DNA of 64,000 bases. It comes from Trichostrongylus colubriformis. Lineage: Eukaryota > Nematoda > Chromadorea > Rhabditida > Trichostrongylidae. The stretch is taken from NCBI GenBank assembly GCA_963978905.1, contig OZ022257.1, positions 14,155,664 to 14,219,663 on the forward strand, read 5' to 3'. The notes under the pieces are model-generated. The model made no database searches, was not told the origin of the DNA, and worked only from the letters and a program-made list of their open reading frames with translations. Numbering within the stretch: position 1 is the stretch's first letter; the number at the start of each line of letters is the position of its first letter. A program made the position numbers and the translations under genes. Positions 1 through 10,033 of this stretch are shown here, in pieces.

Positions 1-113
1 TATTGAACGAGATTCACAGGCAAATCAAGATTTCCAAGACGCTGGATGGGTCCCTTACCCACCACCTCCTATAGCATACGTGCACGGACGAGACCGGAGG
101 AGAACTCCTACTT

Positions 114-1274
114 ATGGCGCATCGTCTGCTGTACACGACCATTGTGACGAAAGGAAAATTGCAGGAATTGGCTCAAAGGTTTATATCCCTCGATACAATG
201 TACGTCATCCTCATGGATCATGGTCGCCTTGCGAGGGGACGACGTCAGCAGTGGGAGGAAGGATTCCGAACCACACATGATACGAGTGCCAAGGACATCG
301 CAATATTAGTCGACACGCACATTTCGAAGTTGGAGGTAATAATAAACGATCTCGACCATGAGGTAAATCGGGCTACGGAGCTGATAAGAAAGGAAAGAAC
401 GGTGCTCAGAGGACTGACCTTCAATAACTTCAACAACACGGAGGACGTCAATGTATTATTGCAGCGTATTGAGGACCACCTGGCGAAAATAGCTGCAAGA
501 ACGGAAGACAGCACCAATAATAATATCGTAGCCACCGATGCTCCCCAATGCAAACGGGCACACACGACGGACCACCAGACGGGACGTCATCAGGAGGTCG
601 ACCACAAGACGGGACGTCAGCAGGAAGGCAAGGCTCTCTCAGACGACGATTATCTGGACAAACTCATTCAAGAGAGCGCCGGGGAAGATGATCGCCACGA
701 TCATCAAGTCAAGGCTAGCAAGCCCAAGGAACCGGATGCGAAAGAAAGGAGCATTTCTCAGAAGGGAGGAAATACAGAAAAGGGAAAGGAATACCGGCTC
801 ACCGTGAGGAGTGAGGGCAGAGAGTCGTGTCAGCGCAGACGGCATGCCCTGGAACAAGAATTGGACGAACTTCGACAAGGACTGCGGCTGTTGCCACAAA
901 GGAGAACGGGTGACGGGGCAGACCTGGTTACTTTTTGCTCGTTCTGCGAAAGGATGGGATATCATTACTCAGATTCCTGTCCCCGATACACCGACGGAGA
1001 GCAGAGGTACAGATACATCAGGAGGGAAGGGCGATGCCCACACTGCTTGGAGAGATGTGAGGTTCCGGCGGGATGTTCAAGAAGAAACGTCGAGTGCTGG
1101 TACTGCACGGTGGTGAGTAGGACAGTGCTGAGTTTCCTCATACCAGACGATGGAGGACACCACCGCGCCCTCTGTCCCGTACCGGACTCCAGAGATCGCG
1201 TCCGAGAAGTCATTCGAGAAGTACGTTGCAAACTGGAGAGACTGGATCGTGAAGATCGGAGACTGTCCTTTTAA
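114..1274 (+). CDS. BEL/Pao-type gag-like protein, solitary
   Basis: An open frame of 386 codons. The first half is helical and polar; the middle (about residues 140-250) is rich in His, Lys, Glu and Arg with a short duplicated stretch (HQTGRHQEVDHKTGRQQE). The C-terminal third has a Cys/His array: CSFCERMGYHYSDSC, then CPHCLERCEVPAGC, ECWYC and HHRALCP. This spacing is typical of gag polyproteins of BEL/Pao LTR retrotransposons and related nematode multigene proteins, where it binds nucleic acid. No protease, reverse transcriptase, RNase H or integrase follows; the frame stops at 1274 in noncoding sequence. It is therefore an internally deleted element or a standalone gag-derived gene. The ATG at 114 is the first in frame here, but upstream sequence outside the window could extend it. 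Family call by motif only. Confidence 0.6.
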   Translation: MAHRLLYTTIVTKGKLQELAQRFISLDTMYVILMDHGRLARGRRQQWEEGFRTTHDTSAKDIAILVDTHISKLEVIINDLDHEVNRATELIRKERTVLRGLTFNNFNNTEDVNVLLQRIEDHLAKIAARTEDSTNNNIVATDAPQCKRAHTTDHQTGRHQEVDHKTGRQQEGKALSDDDYLDKLIQESAGEDDRHDHQVKASKPKEPDAKERSISQKGGNTEKGKEYRLTVRSEGRESCQRRRHALEQELDELRQGLRLLPQRRTGDGADLVTFCSFCERMGYHYSDSCPRYTDGEQRYRYIRREGRCPHCLERCEVPAGCSRRNVECWYCTVVSRTVLSFLIPDDGGHHRALCPVPDSRDRVREVIREVRCKLERLDREDRRLSF

Positions 1275-1424
1275 CAAGCCCGGGAGTGTAGCTACTGCTA
1301 CGTTCGATTCAGAGGTTTTTAATTGTTTTTTCACTAATAACGTATTATATGTTACAGGTTACGAGATAGAGCGAAGGGTCAGTTCCAAGCAATTTAGTGT
1401 GTGGTCTAGATCATGATGCGCTGA

Positions 1425-1665
1425 TCGCGCGGGGGGTCGATATTATCGAGTGACAACAAGGTGGCAGGGGGGCCATTCGATTCGATTCGGTGGGTCCTGA
1501 GCGCCGGCAAGAAAATATCGTCTGCATCGCCACCCTTTGGACAAGACTGGATCTACAACTTTCGCTCTACTCGGTACACTACTTGGAGTTCAGATCTTCT
1601 ATTCAACTGATTTCTGTTGTTACTAATAAATTTTGTATTACTTGCTTCAGTACACTCAAGTAAAG
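1425..1665 (+). mobile_element. possible polypurine tract and 3' LTR remnant
   Basis: Downstream of the gag-like frame, a G-rich run (GCGCGGGGGGTCG, about 1428-1440) resembles the polypurine tract that primes plus-strand synthesis. The next 220 bases contain an AATAAA signal near 1625. That is the layout expected of a 3' LTR of a BEL/Pao element with pol deleted. No second LTR is in the window to prove it. Confidence 0.25.
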
Positions 1666-1809
1666 AAAACCGCGTGGCGCTGATAAGGCGAGCAGGAGCA
1701 AGTCCTACATACACTGCTTACATGGGAAAGAGGACGCATGTGGCCAATTTCGTAAAAGAGCTCTTCTTGCAGACCTTGGAGAATGGCGAAGGGCGAGGAG
1801 TATGAACAG

Positions 1810-2410
1810 GGAATACCCTACGCACAATAATTTCCCTTCGAGTAAACAATGTTTAAAACACTAGAATATTGAACAAACAATTTATTAACAATTGTTGAAA
1901 GGTTCTATTTATAAATTTTGATGTTATTTAGGACTTTCGAACGGCATTCAAGTAGTGATTCTGGCCGCCTTCTCATCATATTCTGCTATCCTCTTATGCT
2001 GTATCGACAATGGACCCCATCTATCCGTAGTTCGGAACAGACTGGACATAACTCCATTTTTATACCAACATGAACTAATCTAAAAAATTACTTTTAAAGA
2101 AAATTCTCAATTTAACGTTGTCCCAGTTTTTAAAATAGTCATTCTTATGGGATCGTACCGTTTTAATGCCGTGTAACATGGGAAATGCGCAAATGAAAGA
2201 AGTAATAATTGATGTGTAACAAAGTTCTATGGACGGCGGTTTCGAAGAGAGTCCAAACACGGCGGCAGCCTTGAAAGAGAATTTGAGGTGGCTTAAACAT
2301 ACACAAATCAATGAGTTGAAAAGTATCTCTTATGAGCCCCGCCCACCTAATAAGCCACGCCCCTCGCACTGTCTTACCATTTAGAAAGAGCATTTTTTAT
2401 AAAATCTCCG
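1810..2410. other. no recognised gene
   Basis: AT-rich sequence between the gag remnant and the last visible transporter exon. It should contain the TM12/C-terminal coding sequence of the minus-strand transporter if the gene is complete, but no convincing exon was found. Confidence 0.4.
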
Positions 2411-2532
2411 TTCTAATCAGCTCTATTTTTCACAACAGAAAAACTGTATTTAGTTTCAAAAGTCTTTTCCATGTTAGCAAATATTTGGGATGTAAGTAAA
2501 ATGTAATGCAAACTTGCGGTGTTGATACATAC

Positions 2533-2631
2533 TAGTAAAGCAGCAGGTATTGCATAACGCCAGACGAAATGCAGAAAAACGCTGATATTTTGTTCGTACA
2601 CTATCACGGGAGTAGACGTTGTGCCCATTGT
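2533..2631 (-). CDS. SLC6-like exon, TM11
   Basis: Acceptor CTCTTACAG is followed by 33 codons containing MGTTSTPVIVYEQNISVFLH and FVWRYAIPAALL, matching the SLC6 segment 'Met-Gly ... W ... itP..l' that enters TM11. A GTATGT donor lies at 2532. Reading through instead gives a longer hydrophobic stretch and a stop at 2413, so this may be the terminal exon of a short form. The start is in phase 0, as needed by the upstream exon. Confidence 0.6.
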
Positions 2632-2830
2632 CTGTAAGAGAAGATATGAGTAGTCAAAGAATTATTTGTGAAGATAAGTCAATCGGTCAACATCGAGATC
2701 GAGGGCGTCATCTTTTCGTTCAGAGTTCGTATCCCGTAGGACTACGTGTAAGTATTTAGCCGATACAGGCAGCTTATTGCGACTCAAATAAGAGGTGTCT
2801 GATTTCTTGCATGTCGCAGTTGTTCACACT

Positions 2831-2982
2831 CGAAACGTTCATACTCTGCGGTGCCGGTGGAAACGCGCGGCTGCAGGTCTCTGCGTCTCCGCCTGTGCAA
2901 CACTCTCCTGCCTCGTGCAACTGTGCCTGACTGCCTGTGAACGCCGCCACGCACTGTGGGCGGCTAAGTATGAACAAGGGCC
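2831..2982 (+). repeat. GGCC-ended MITE, copy 1
   Basis: The ends carry the family signature: GTTCATACTCTGCG on the left, and AGTATGAAC followed by AAGGGCCC on the right. The sequence between is GC-rich. It lies in the intron between the TM10 and TM11 exons of the transporter. Other copies: 15.73, 21.75, 23.64 and 26.83 kb. Confidence 0.5.
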
Positions 2983-3174
2983 CTTAATGATAGCAACATC
3001 ATTTCGGCTGGTTGTGGTGCAGGAGGAGCTCAGGCGGGGCCGCAGAGCTTTGAAGGGCACGGAGTGCCGTAAAGATGGCCGAGAAAGAAACAATATTGAA
3101 CATCGTCTCATCGATTTCTCCCATACAATAGCCATTTTACAAGCAAGGAAATAACAGAAGGTGAAATGGCTTAC

Positions 3175-3291
3175 TCTAATGTTTACTAGTAAGCGATAAG
3201 TGGTATAATTCCAAGATACAGATATGCACTCCCATAAAACCATAACGCAGATTGCTATATGAACTACACTAAACGATTGTTCGATCCGCTC
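3175..3291 (-). CDS. SLC6-like exon, TM10
   Basis: Thirty-nine codons end at a good GTAAGC donor. The peptide runs ERIEQSFSVVHIAIC, then VMVLWECISVSWNYTTYR and LLVNIR. SLC6 proteins have at this point a hydrophobic TM10, then 'fE.i..sWvYG..rf..dI..M', and the next exon supplies the Met. The acceptor (TTTTAAG) is weak. Phase 0 on both sides fits both neighbours. The Gly-Gly pair that normally starts TM10 is missing. Confidence 0.6.
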
Positions 3292-3809
3292 CTTAAAATT
3301 TTCAAGTTAGTAGCTGTTAATATCAAAATTCAATGCCGCACAAGCCTTGCCCACGATGATGATGGGCGAAGCGTTTAGGCACTGGGAACCTATCAACCCA
3401 AATTACGGCTCCTGCTGCCATTGTAGCTCTTCCATTGCATGAAATGGATAGATTATTGATGGTGCCGATAAAAGACATACGAACAACCGTTCCGGAAGGC
3501 CGTTTTAGGGTGTAAATTTGGAGCGTGCGTTACTACCGTAAGATCCAGTAGAGCGCATGCCTCGTCTCCTTTCGACAGACGATCCAACCCCTTCCCCCCT
3601 CAGGGATCTCACACTTCGTGCATAAAAATGTGGATCTGCTTTACAAAGCTAGAAGAAGACCTAACATCACGCTTTCGAAGAAATTACCTGAAGAGAAGCA
3701 AATTGTTCAAAACAGGCATGCTAAGCAGTAATAAGCGTTCTCATGTTCAAAGAAAGGAGGTCTTCGCTGTGCTACTACTGTCATGCGATGAAAATGATAT
3801 GAAAACTAC

Positions 3810-3953
3810 CGTATATGCGAGAAAAAAATAGACTGCAGAGATCACTATGTACATCGAACCCGTTACACAATGCCGAACAACTGTACTGTTCAATTTGAGC
3901 ATAGCGGGAAAGAAATGGAAAACCAGAATTAATACATCTTCCGAAAGCAGAAC
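3810..3953 (-). CDS. SLC6-like exon, TM9
   Basis: A strong acceptor (TCTTTTTCAG) opens 48 codons and a GTAGTT donor closes them. The peptide VLLSEDVLILVFHFFPAMLK followed by a hydrophobic helix matches the SLC6 TM8-TM9 linker 'E..vt.v.d.fP.l.r' and TM9. Phase 0 at both ends joins it to the 10.3 kb exon across a 6.3 kb intron that holds the Helitron and the mariner/Penelope nest. Confidence 0.7.
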
Positions 3954-4046
3954 CTGAAAAAGACAAGTGTTTCCTTCACACACTCAGCGTGCAGACCAGA
4001 CTTCTTTTGCCCCCTCCCAGGTCAAACAATCTTCACACTACAAGAA

Positions 4047-4157
4047 TGCTGAGTTATGGGCAAAAGCTTCGGTGTCGGACGGGACTCGAACCCGCACTTC
4101 ATCCTTTCCGGGTATATGTGCTAATCCATTACACCCCTTTCACCTTAAGTCAGCTTC
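4047..4157 (-). repeat. tRNA-like repeat, copy 1
   Basis: Read on the minus strand, it has a tRNA-like core with an A-box-like GTGTAATGGATTAGC and a perfect B box (GGTTCGAGTCC). It runs into CCGAAGCTTTTGCCCATAAC, the family's 3' arm. Relative to the other copies the 5' acceptor strand is deleted. It is the mirror image of the copy at 5828-5946; together they flank the Helitron. Confidence 0.6.
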
Positions 4158-4189
4158 TGAACTTTATACGTGTGAGTGCTGATAAGGTA

Positions 4190-5809
4190 TCCCTACTATA
4201 TATAAAGCGCTAAGGCGTCTGTCCCTCCGTCTGTCACGAAATTAGGTATCACATGAAAAACGACCTGTGCAGATGGGGCCAAGTGTGGTATGGGTAGGGC
4301 GTGGGACAGGGAGTAAAGACCACACATGGACCAAATTAAGCTCCGCCCACGGGGGCGGGGCGTGCACTGGAATGTTTGGCTTTCAGCCCGAAAATGCTGA
4401 TTACGTTCGAACGTGCTCCTAACGTAGGGAGAAGATGGATTTAGGTCAGGGATGTTTCTGAAGGTCAGGAAAGAATGCAGGGCACAGTGGGCGGGGCATT
4501 TAAAGTGGTGGGCGGAGCTTGGACGTTACATGAAAAACGACCTGTGGAGATGGGGACAAATGCGGTATGGGTAGGGCATGGGACACTAAGTAAAGACCAC
4601 ACATGGACCAAGTTAAGCTCCGCCCATAATGGGCGGGGCCGTCGTGGAATGTTCAAAAATTGTTGATTGGGTTCGAATGTGCCTCAAACATAGGGAGAAG
4701 ATGGATCAAGGTCAGGGATGAGTTTCTGAAGGTCAGGAAAGAATGCAGGGCACAGTGGGCGGAGCATTTAAAGTGGTGGGCGGAGCTTGAACGTTACATG
4801 AAAAACGACCTGTGGAGATGGGGACAAATGCGGTATGGGTAGGGCATGGGACACTAAGTAAAGACCACACATGGACCAAGTTAAGCTCCGCCCATAATGG
4901 GCGGGGCCGTCGTGGAATGTTCAAAAATTGTTGATTGGGTTCGAATGTGCCCCAAACATAGGGAGAAGATGGATCAAGGTCAGGGATGAGTTTCTGAAGG
5001 TCAGGGAAGAATGCAGGGCACAGTGGGCGTAGCATTTAAATTGGTGGGCGGAGCTTGGACGTTACATGAAAAACGACCTGTGGAGATGGGGACAAATGTG
5101 GTATGAGTAGGGCATGGGACACTAAGTAAAGACCACACATGGACCAAGTTAAGCTCCGCCCATAATGGGCGGGGCCGTCGTGGAATGTTCAAAAATTGTT
5201 GATTGGGTTCGAATGTGCCCCAAACATAGGGAGAAGATGGATCAAGGTCAGGGATGAGTTTCTGAAGGTCAGGAAAGAATGCAGGCACAGTGGGCGGAGC
5301 ATTTAAAGTGGTGGGCGGAGCTTGGACGTTACATGAAAAACGACCTGTGGAGATGGGGACAAATGTGGTATGGGTAGGGCATGGGACACTAAGTAAAGAC
5401 CACACATGGACCAAGTTAAGCTCCGCCCATAATGGCCGGGGCCGTCGTGGAATGTTCAAAAATTGTTGATTGTGTTCGAATGTGCCCCAAACATAGGGAG
5501 AAGATGGATCAAGGTCAGGGATGAGTTTCTGAAGGTCAGGGAAGAATGCAGGGCACAGTGGGCGTAGCATTTAAATTGGTGGGCGGAGCTTGGACGTTAC
5601 GTGAAAAACGACCTGTGGAGATGGGGACAAGTTTGGATGTGTAGAACATGGGACAAGAAGTGAAGACCACACATGGACTAATTTAAGCTCCGCCCACGGT
5701 GGGCTGGGTGTGCACTGAAATACTCTGTCCTCAAGAAAAAGAGCAATACAGGCCGACCTACTGACGCACATGGTGTTTCGCGCACAGTAGTGTGCGCCCG
5801 CCAACTGGT
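4190..5809 (+). mobile_element. non-autonomous Helitron-like element with tandem repeats
   Basis: The 5' end is TCCCTACTATATATAA. The 3' end has a 6-bp hairpin (GCGCAC-AGTAGT-GTGCGC) about 10 bases before the terminal CTGGT. TC at the start, and a hairpin followed by CTAG/CTGG-T at the end, are Helitron hallmarks (known). The same ends occur at 41265-41844, and the same 3' end on the minus strand at 14255. There is no transposase and no terminal inverted repeat. The interior is a tandem array. It lies in a transporter intron. Confidence 0.6.
4435..5720 (+). repeat. minisatellite, about five units of 266-268 bp
   Basis: The marker ATGGATCAAGGTCAGGG (first unit slightly different) recurs at 4435, 4701, 4969, 5237 and 5503. 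Units contain CCGCCCATAATGGGCGG palindromes and stay open in one minus-strand frame across units. That is an artefact of the repeat, not a gene. Confidence 0.85.
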
Positions 5810-5827
5810 GGTAAATATACCATTAAG

Positions 5828-5946
5828 AAGCTGAGTTAAGGTGAAAGGGGTGTCGGTAGTGTAATGGTTTAGCACATATCCCCGGAAAGGATAAAGTGCA
5901 GGTACGAGTCCCGTGCGCCACCGAAGCTTTTGCCCATAACTCAGCA
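5828..5946 (+). repeat. tRNA-like repeat, copy 2
   Basis: Starts AAGCTGAGTTAAGGTG. It then has a tRNA-like core (GTGTCGGTAGTGTAATGG, an ATCC/GGAT anticodon-like stem, B-box-like GGTACGAGTCC) and ends CCGAAGCTTTTGCCCATAAC-TCAGCAT. The outer AAGCTGAGTTA and TAACTCAGC form short inverted ends. Confidence 0.6.
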
Positions 5947-6585
5947 TCCTTTTAGTGACTTTCGCATCGCGAGCGATAAACAGCAGTTACCAAAAACCAA
6001 AAAAAACTTCACTTTCTTCTATCAAATAAACTGCTTTACCACAGTTTGGAACGGCACATTTCGTGGATTACATGTAGGTGAGTGTAGTGTTAAGCGGTTT
6101 CCTCTACCACTGGCTCTCGGGCCGGGTACCCAAGTCTGGGTCAGCGCTGGTCAACCCATTGAAAATTTTGTTCCGACCACCTGGATGGGTTAAAGCACCC
6201 GCTCGTACAATTCCTGGCCCTCGTATGTCATTGTATAGGGGCAAGTGGCACTGAAATATCCTACAGTTTCGAACGGAATCAGAATGCGAGGCGCATCTCA
6301 AAAGGAATGATCAATGTCGAATGCTCTGCCTTTTTTCTAAATTTCGGAGTTCGACGCTGACCAGGCACATGAAGTCGAGATCATCTTGTATTTGATTTTA
6401 TTCAAAAATCCGAGAATGGGGATTGGTTCAAGGCAAGCGCAGTGTCTTACAAAGGCCGGCTGATATTCAAGGAAATATTTATGCTTTCGCGAAAGGAAGT
6501 GCAATATATTAGGTTGATCGGAAAGTTTTGATAGGGTTGAGATTTTTTTCTATTACTCAACAAGTAATGCAGGCTAATCAACAAT

Positions 6586-6597
6586 ATAATAACCATC
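6586..6597 (+). repeat. 12-bp target site duplication, left
   Basis: ATAATAACCATC here and again at 9565-9576 bracket the Penelope dimer exactly. The match falls within the mariner end, so it is a duplicated insertion site. Confidence 0.75.
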
Positions 6598-7251
6598 CCC
6601 AAGTTCTCTCTTCTTGTAACCTCGGCATTAGTTGTCGATTGCGATGTTTTTTTATGCCTCACGAGGTTTTTAAGTGGAACCTTTATTCGTGGCCCAACGT
6701 TTCGACCGTTTCGTCTTCTTCAGAGGCCTGAAGATGGCTTGAAGCTCATGATTTGTCAAGTACCTGAACAAGCGCCTTCTTCCCTCTAGCGTTTCCGACA
6801 TCACTTCGGGAAAGCTCCCGAACAACTCAGTAACATGACAACAAACTCACCGATGGTTCCACCGCTTGTGGGGAGCGTGTGCTCACAGCCACAGTAAGTG
6901 ATGCTAGTATGGATGAATGAGCCCTACTTGAGTCTCAAGCCACATGACATGATATTGTCATGCATGTCACCCATACTATAGCTCGCATTTAGATACGAAA
7001 GGCAAAAGATCATTTGTAATAGACAAACACTCATTGCGGTTATTCATCCGTGGATTTCTGGCGAAAATCCAGAATGACTCCAGAACTTTCCTTGATGAAA
7101 TTTCCGTCTCGAACGCCAAGATGCTACACTTAACATCAAAGTCGTTCCCACTGTGCTCCTCAATCTTATGCTTGCCAAGGGGGGTGGTAATGATATCACG
7201 CCTTTTCCCAGCTAGGTGTTCTTTAACGCGAATTGCCAGTGCCCTTCCTGT

Positions 7252-8244
7252 TTATCCAATATAAGTGCTATTACAAGCCCTACATTCAAGCTGATAAATC
7301 GCTCCAGCTTTCTCACAATCCCCTGGCTTTCCGTATGGGCATGTAATGCAGTTTGGAGTCATGCACTGCTTATCGTATAGTCTGTTGCGAACAAGTTGAC
7401 GTCTAATGTTGTGATTAGGAATATTCACTAACACAACATCATCTTGTAATTGTGCTCGCACAATACTACGTTGTATTGAAGCAGTGACACGATCGGAGAT
7501 GAATGGAAGGCATAAGTGTAGTTTTCCTTGACGTGATATGCGCCGTTGTGGACCAGCATAAGAGGGTGTTCGCCGTATGGGTACCGCATAACCATTCTCG
7601 GCAGCTATGCGTGTAGCTAAGCGTCTTGACTCCTGCCGCTCCTCATCGCCAGTGCACATACTGGTTGCTGTAGTTATCATGTTCTTAATGACCGCACGTT
7701 TTACTGCAGCAGGGTGAGAAGATGAAGCATGAATCAAAACGTTCTTACAGCTAGGTTTGCGGTACCATTTTACGCTAACAATGCCATCAGACAATTTGAC
7801 CTGAGTGTTAAGGTATGGTAACCAACCGTGCTTAGGTACTTCCCGTGTGAGCATGATATAATGTGATTGCTCATTTAATAACCGAAAACACTCATCCATT
7901 TCGGACTGTGTTGATGTTACGATGAAGCAGTCATCAATACATCTACAGTACAATAAAGGCAAGCGACTCAGTACTGGTTCTTCAATTCTGCTCATGAAGC
8001 AGATTGCAAGTACTGGTGCTAGTCGCTGACCCATAGCCAAACCCCTTATTTGGGAATAGTATCGCCCTGACCATTTAAATATATTGCATCGCAAACATTC
8101 CCCAACTAGAGTCATGATGTGTCCTTTATTCAGTCCATAGGTCTTGATATCTCTAGCATGCCTATCCAACATTTCAGATAAAGCCTGAAGAGCTTGTTCG
8201 TTTTGGACATTGGTATAAAGTGATGTAACATCAAACGACTCCAT
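7252..8244 (-). pseudogene. Penelope-like reverse transcriptase/GIY-YIG, 5'-truncated, with stop
   Basis: The 330-codon frame starts inside the RT domain. RT motif 3 is FDVTSLYTNV, motif 4 GLAMGQRLAPVLAICFM, and motif 5 CRCIDDCFIV with the catalytic Asp pair. These are characteristic of Penelope-like elements, which pair RT with a GIY-YIG endonuclease. The C-terminal part has CPYGKPGDC followed by IYQLECRACNSTYIG. There the frame stops: the codon that is GAA (Glu, in YIGETGR) in the sister copy is TAA. Downstream sequence to about 7040 is still alignable with the rest of GIY-YIG. Truncated N-terminus plus nonsense mutation make this copy dead. Confidence 0.9.
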
Positions 8245-8249
8245 TACTG

Positions 8250-9224
8250 TACTGTAGATATATTGATGACTGCTTCATCGTAACATCAACACAGTCCGAA
8301 ATGGATGAGTGTTTTCGGTTATTAAATGAGCAATCACATTATATCAAGCTCACACGGGAAGTACCCAAGCACGGTTGGTTACCATACCTTAACACTCAGG
8401 TCAAATTGTCTGATGGCATTGTTAGCGTAAAATGGTACCGCAAACCTAACTGTAAGAACGTTTTGATTCATGCTTCATCTTCTCACCCTGCTGCAGTAAA
8501 ACGTGCGGTCATTAAGAACATGATAACTACAGCAACCAGTATGTGCACTGGCGATGAGGAGCGGCAGGAGTCAAGACGCTTAGCTACACGCATAGCTGCC
8601 GAGAATGGTTATGCGGTACCCATACGGCGAACACCCTCTTATGCTGGTCCACAACGGCGCATATCACGTCAAGGAAAACTACCCTTATGCCTTCCATTCA
8701 TCTCCGATCGTGTCACTGCTTCAATACAACGTAGTATTGTGCGAGCACAATTACAAGATGATATTGTGTTAGTGAATATTCCTAATCACAACATTAGACG
8801 TCAACTTGTTCGCAACAGACTATACGATAAGCAGTGCATGACTCCAAACAGCATTACATGCCCATACGGAAAGCCAGGGGATTGTGAGAAAGCTGGAGTG
8901 ATTTATCAGCTTGAATGTAGGGCTTGTAATAGCACTCATATTGGAGAAACAGGAAGGGCACTGGCTATTCGCGTTAAAGAACACCTAGCTGGGAAAAGGC
9001 GTGATATCATTACCACCCCCCTTGGCAAGCATAAGATTGAGGAGCACAGTGGGAACGACTTTGATGTTAAGTGTAGCATCTTGGCGTTCGAGACGGAAAT
9101 TTCATCAAGGAAAGTTCTGGAGTCATTCTGGATTTTCGCCAGAAATCCACGGATGAATAACCGCAATGAGTGTTTGTCTATTACAAATGATCTTTTGCCT
9201 TTCGTATCTAAATGCGAGCTATAG
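8250..9224 (+). pseudogene. Penelope-like RT fragment with intact GIY-YIG endonuclease
   Basis: Sister copy of the minus-strand element. The readable frame begins at RT motif 5 (CRYIDDCF, about 8255); the first Met is at 8301. It continues 307 codons through the thumb region, CPYGKPGDC, and a complete GIY-YIG core (VIYQLECRACNSTHIGETGR ... EHLAGKRRD) to a natural stop at 9224. RT motifs 1-4 are missing, so it cannot reverse transcribe. The endonuclease domain has no visible break. A tail of about 340 bases of 3' UTR follows. Confidence 0.85.
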
Positions 9225-9564
9225 TATGGGTGACATGCATGACAATATCATGTCATGTGGCTTGAGACTCAAGTAGGGCTCATTCATCCATACTAGCATC
9301 ACTTACTGTGGCTGTGAGCACACGCTCCCCACAAGCGGTGGAATTATCGGTGAGTTTGTTGTCATGTTACTGAGTTGTTCGGGAGCTTTCCCGAAGTGAT
9401 GTCGGAAACGCTAGAGGGGAGGAGGCGCTTGTTCAGGTACTTGACAAATCATGAGCTTCAAGCCATCTTCAGGCCTCTGAAGAAGACGAAACGGTCGAAA
9501 CGTTGAACCACGAATAAAGGTTTCACTTAAAAACCTCGTGTGGCATAAAAAAACATCTCAATCG

Positions 9565-9576
9565 ATAATAACCATC
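9565..9576 (+). repeat. 12-bp target site duplication, right
   Basis: Second ATAATAACCATC, at the right edge of the Penelope dimer. Confidence 0.75.
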
Positions 9577-9838
9577 GTTAGTTATAACATTGTCCCATCT
9601 AAAGAGCAGGCCAGCGATTTTCTTCCCCCAGAATTAGGAGGATTAGGAGTCAAAGAAGTCACCGACCACATGCTCAAGATGACGAATTTTTTTCTGCTAT
9701 GAAGCCTAAAGGGGCCAGGACAAGTGGTAATCTGAGGGGGCAGTATCAGGTGAATACGGTGCATGTGGAACCGTGTCCCAACCTAGCTCCTCCTATTTTG
9801 CACAGGTCTCTTTACCTATGTGAGGGACCCGTGCAAAA

Positions 9839-10033
9839 TTGGAAGAGCTAGGTTGGGACAAGGTTCCACATCCGTCCTATTCCCCTGACACTGCCCCTTC
9901 AGATTACCGCTTGTTCCGGCCCCCTAGGGCTTTCCTAGCAAAAAAAAATCCGTCAACTATGACCACATTGGACAAGTGGTCGATGACTTCTTTGACCCTA
10001 ATCCTCCTGAGTCTGGGAGAAGAGAATCGCTGA
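9839..10033 (+). pseudogene. mariner transposase 3' fragment
   Basis: The frame contains GWDKVPHPSYSPDTAPSDYR followed by LFR, the C-terminal catalytic signature of mariner (the final D of the D34D triad lies in APSD). It then decays. The first two catalytic residues are absent. The reverse strand of 9582-9764 carries a mirrored, more degraded copy of the same coding segment. Confidence 0.75.

Larger units (their letters stand above)
6598..9564. mobile_element. head-to-head dimer of Penelope-like elements
   Basis: Two 5'-truncated copies of one Penelope-like retroelement face away from each other, with the junction at about 8245. The minus copy runs 8244 to about 6598 and the plus copy 8246 to 9564. 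Their sequences are nearly identical where they overlap. Both carry the same 3' end (GAAGAAGACGAAACGGTCGA ... CACGAATAAAGG ... GGCATAAAAAAA). The whole insertion has one 12-bp duplication, so the pair probably arrived in one event. Confidence 0.85.

Noticed and set aside
1113..1146. 34-base GT...AG mini-intron in the gag-like frame
   Set aside because: Too short, and removing it would shift the frame before HHRALCP.
4076..4145. functional tRNA gene
   Set aside because: Acceptor strand partly deleted and anticodon loop lacks U33; member of a repeat family.
5001..5570. 189-codon minus-strand open frame
   Set aside because: Produced by the 267-bp tandem repeat; repeats itself with the unit.
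8936..9166. antisense frame across the Penelope endonuclease
   Set aside because: Shadow of the real coding frame; mirrored at 7034-7264.
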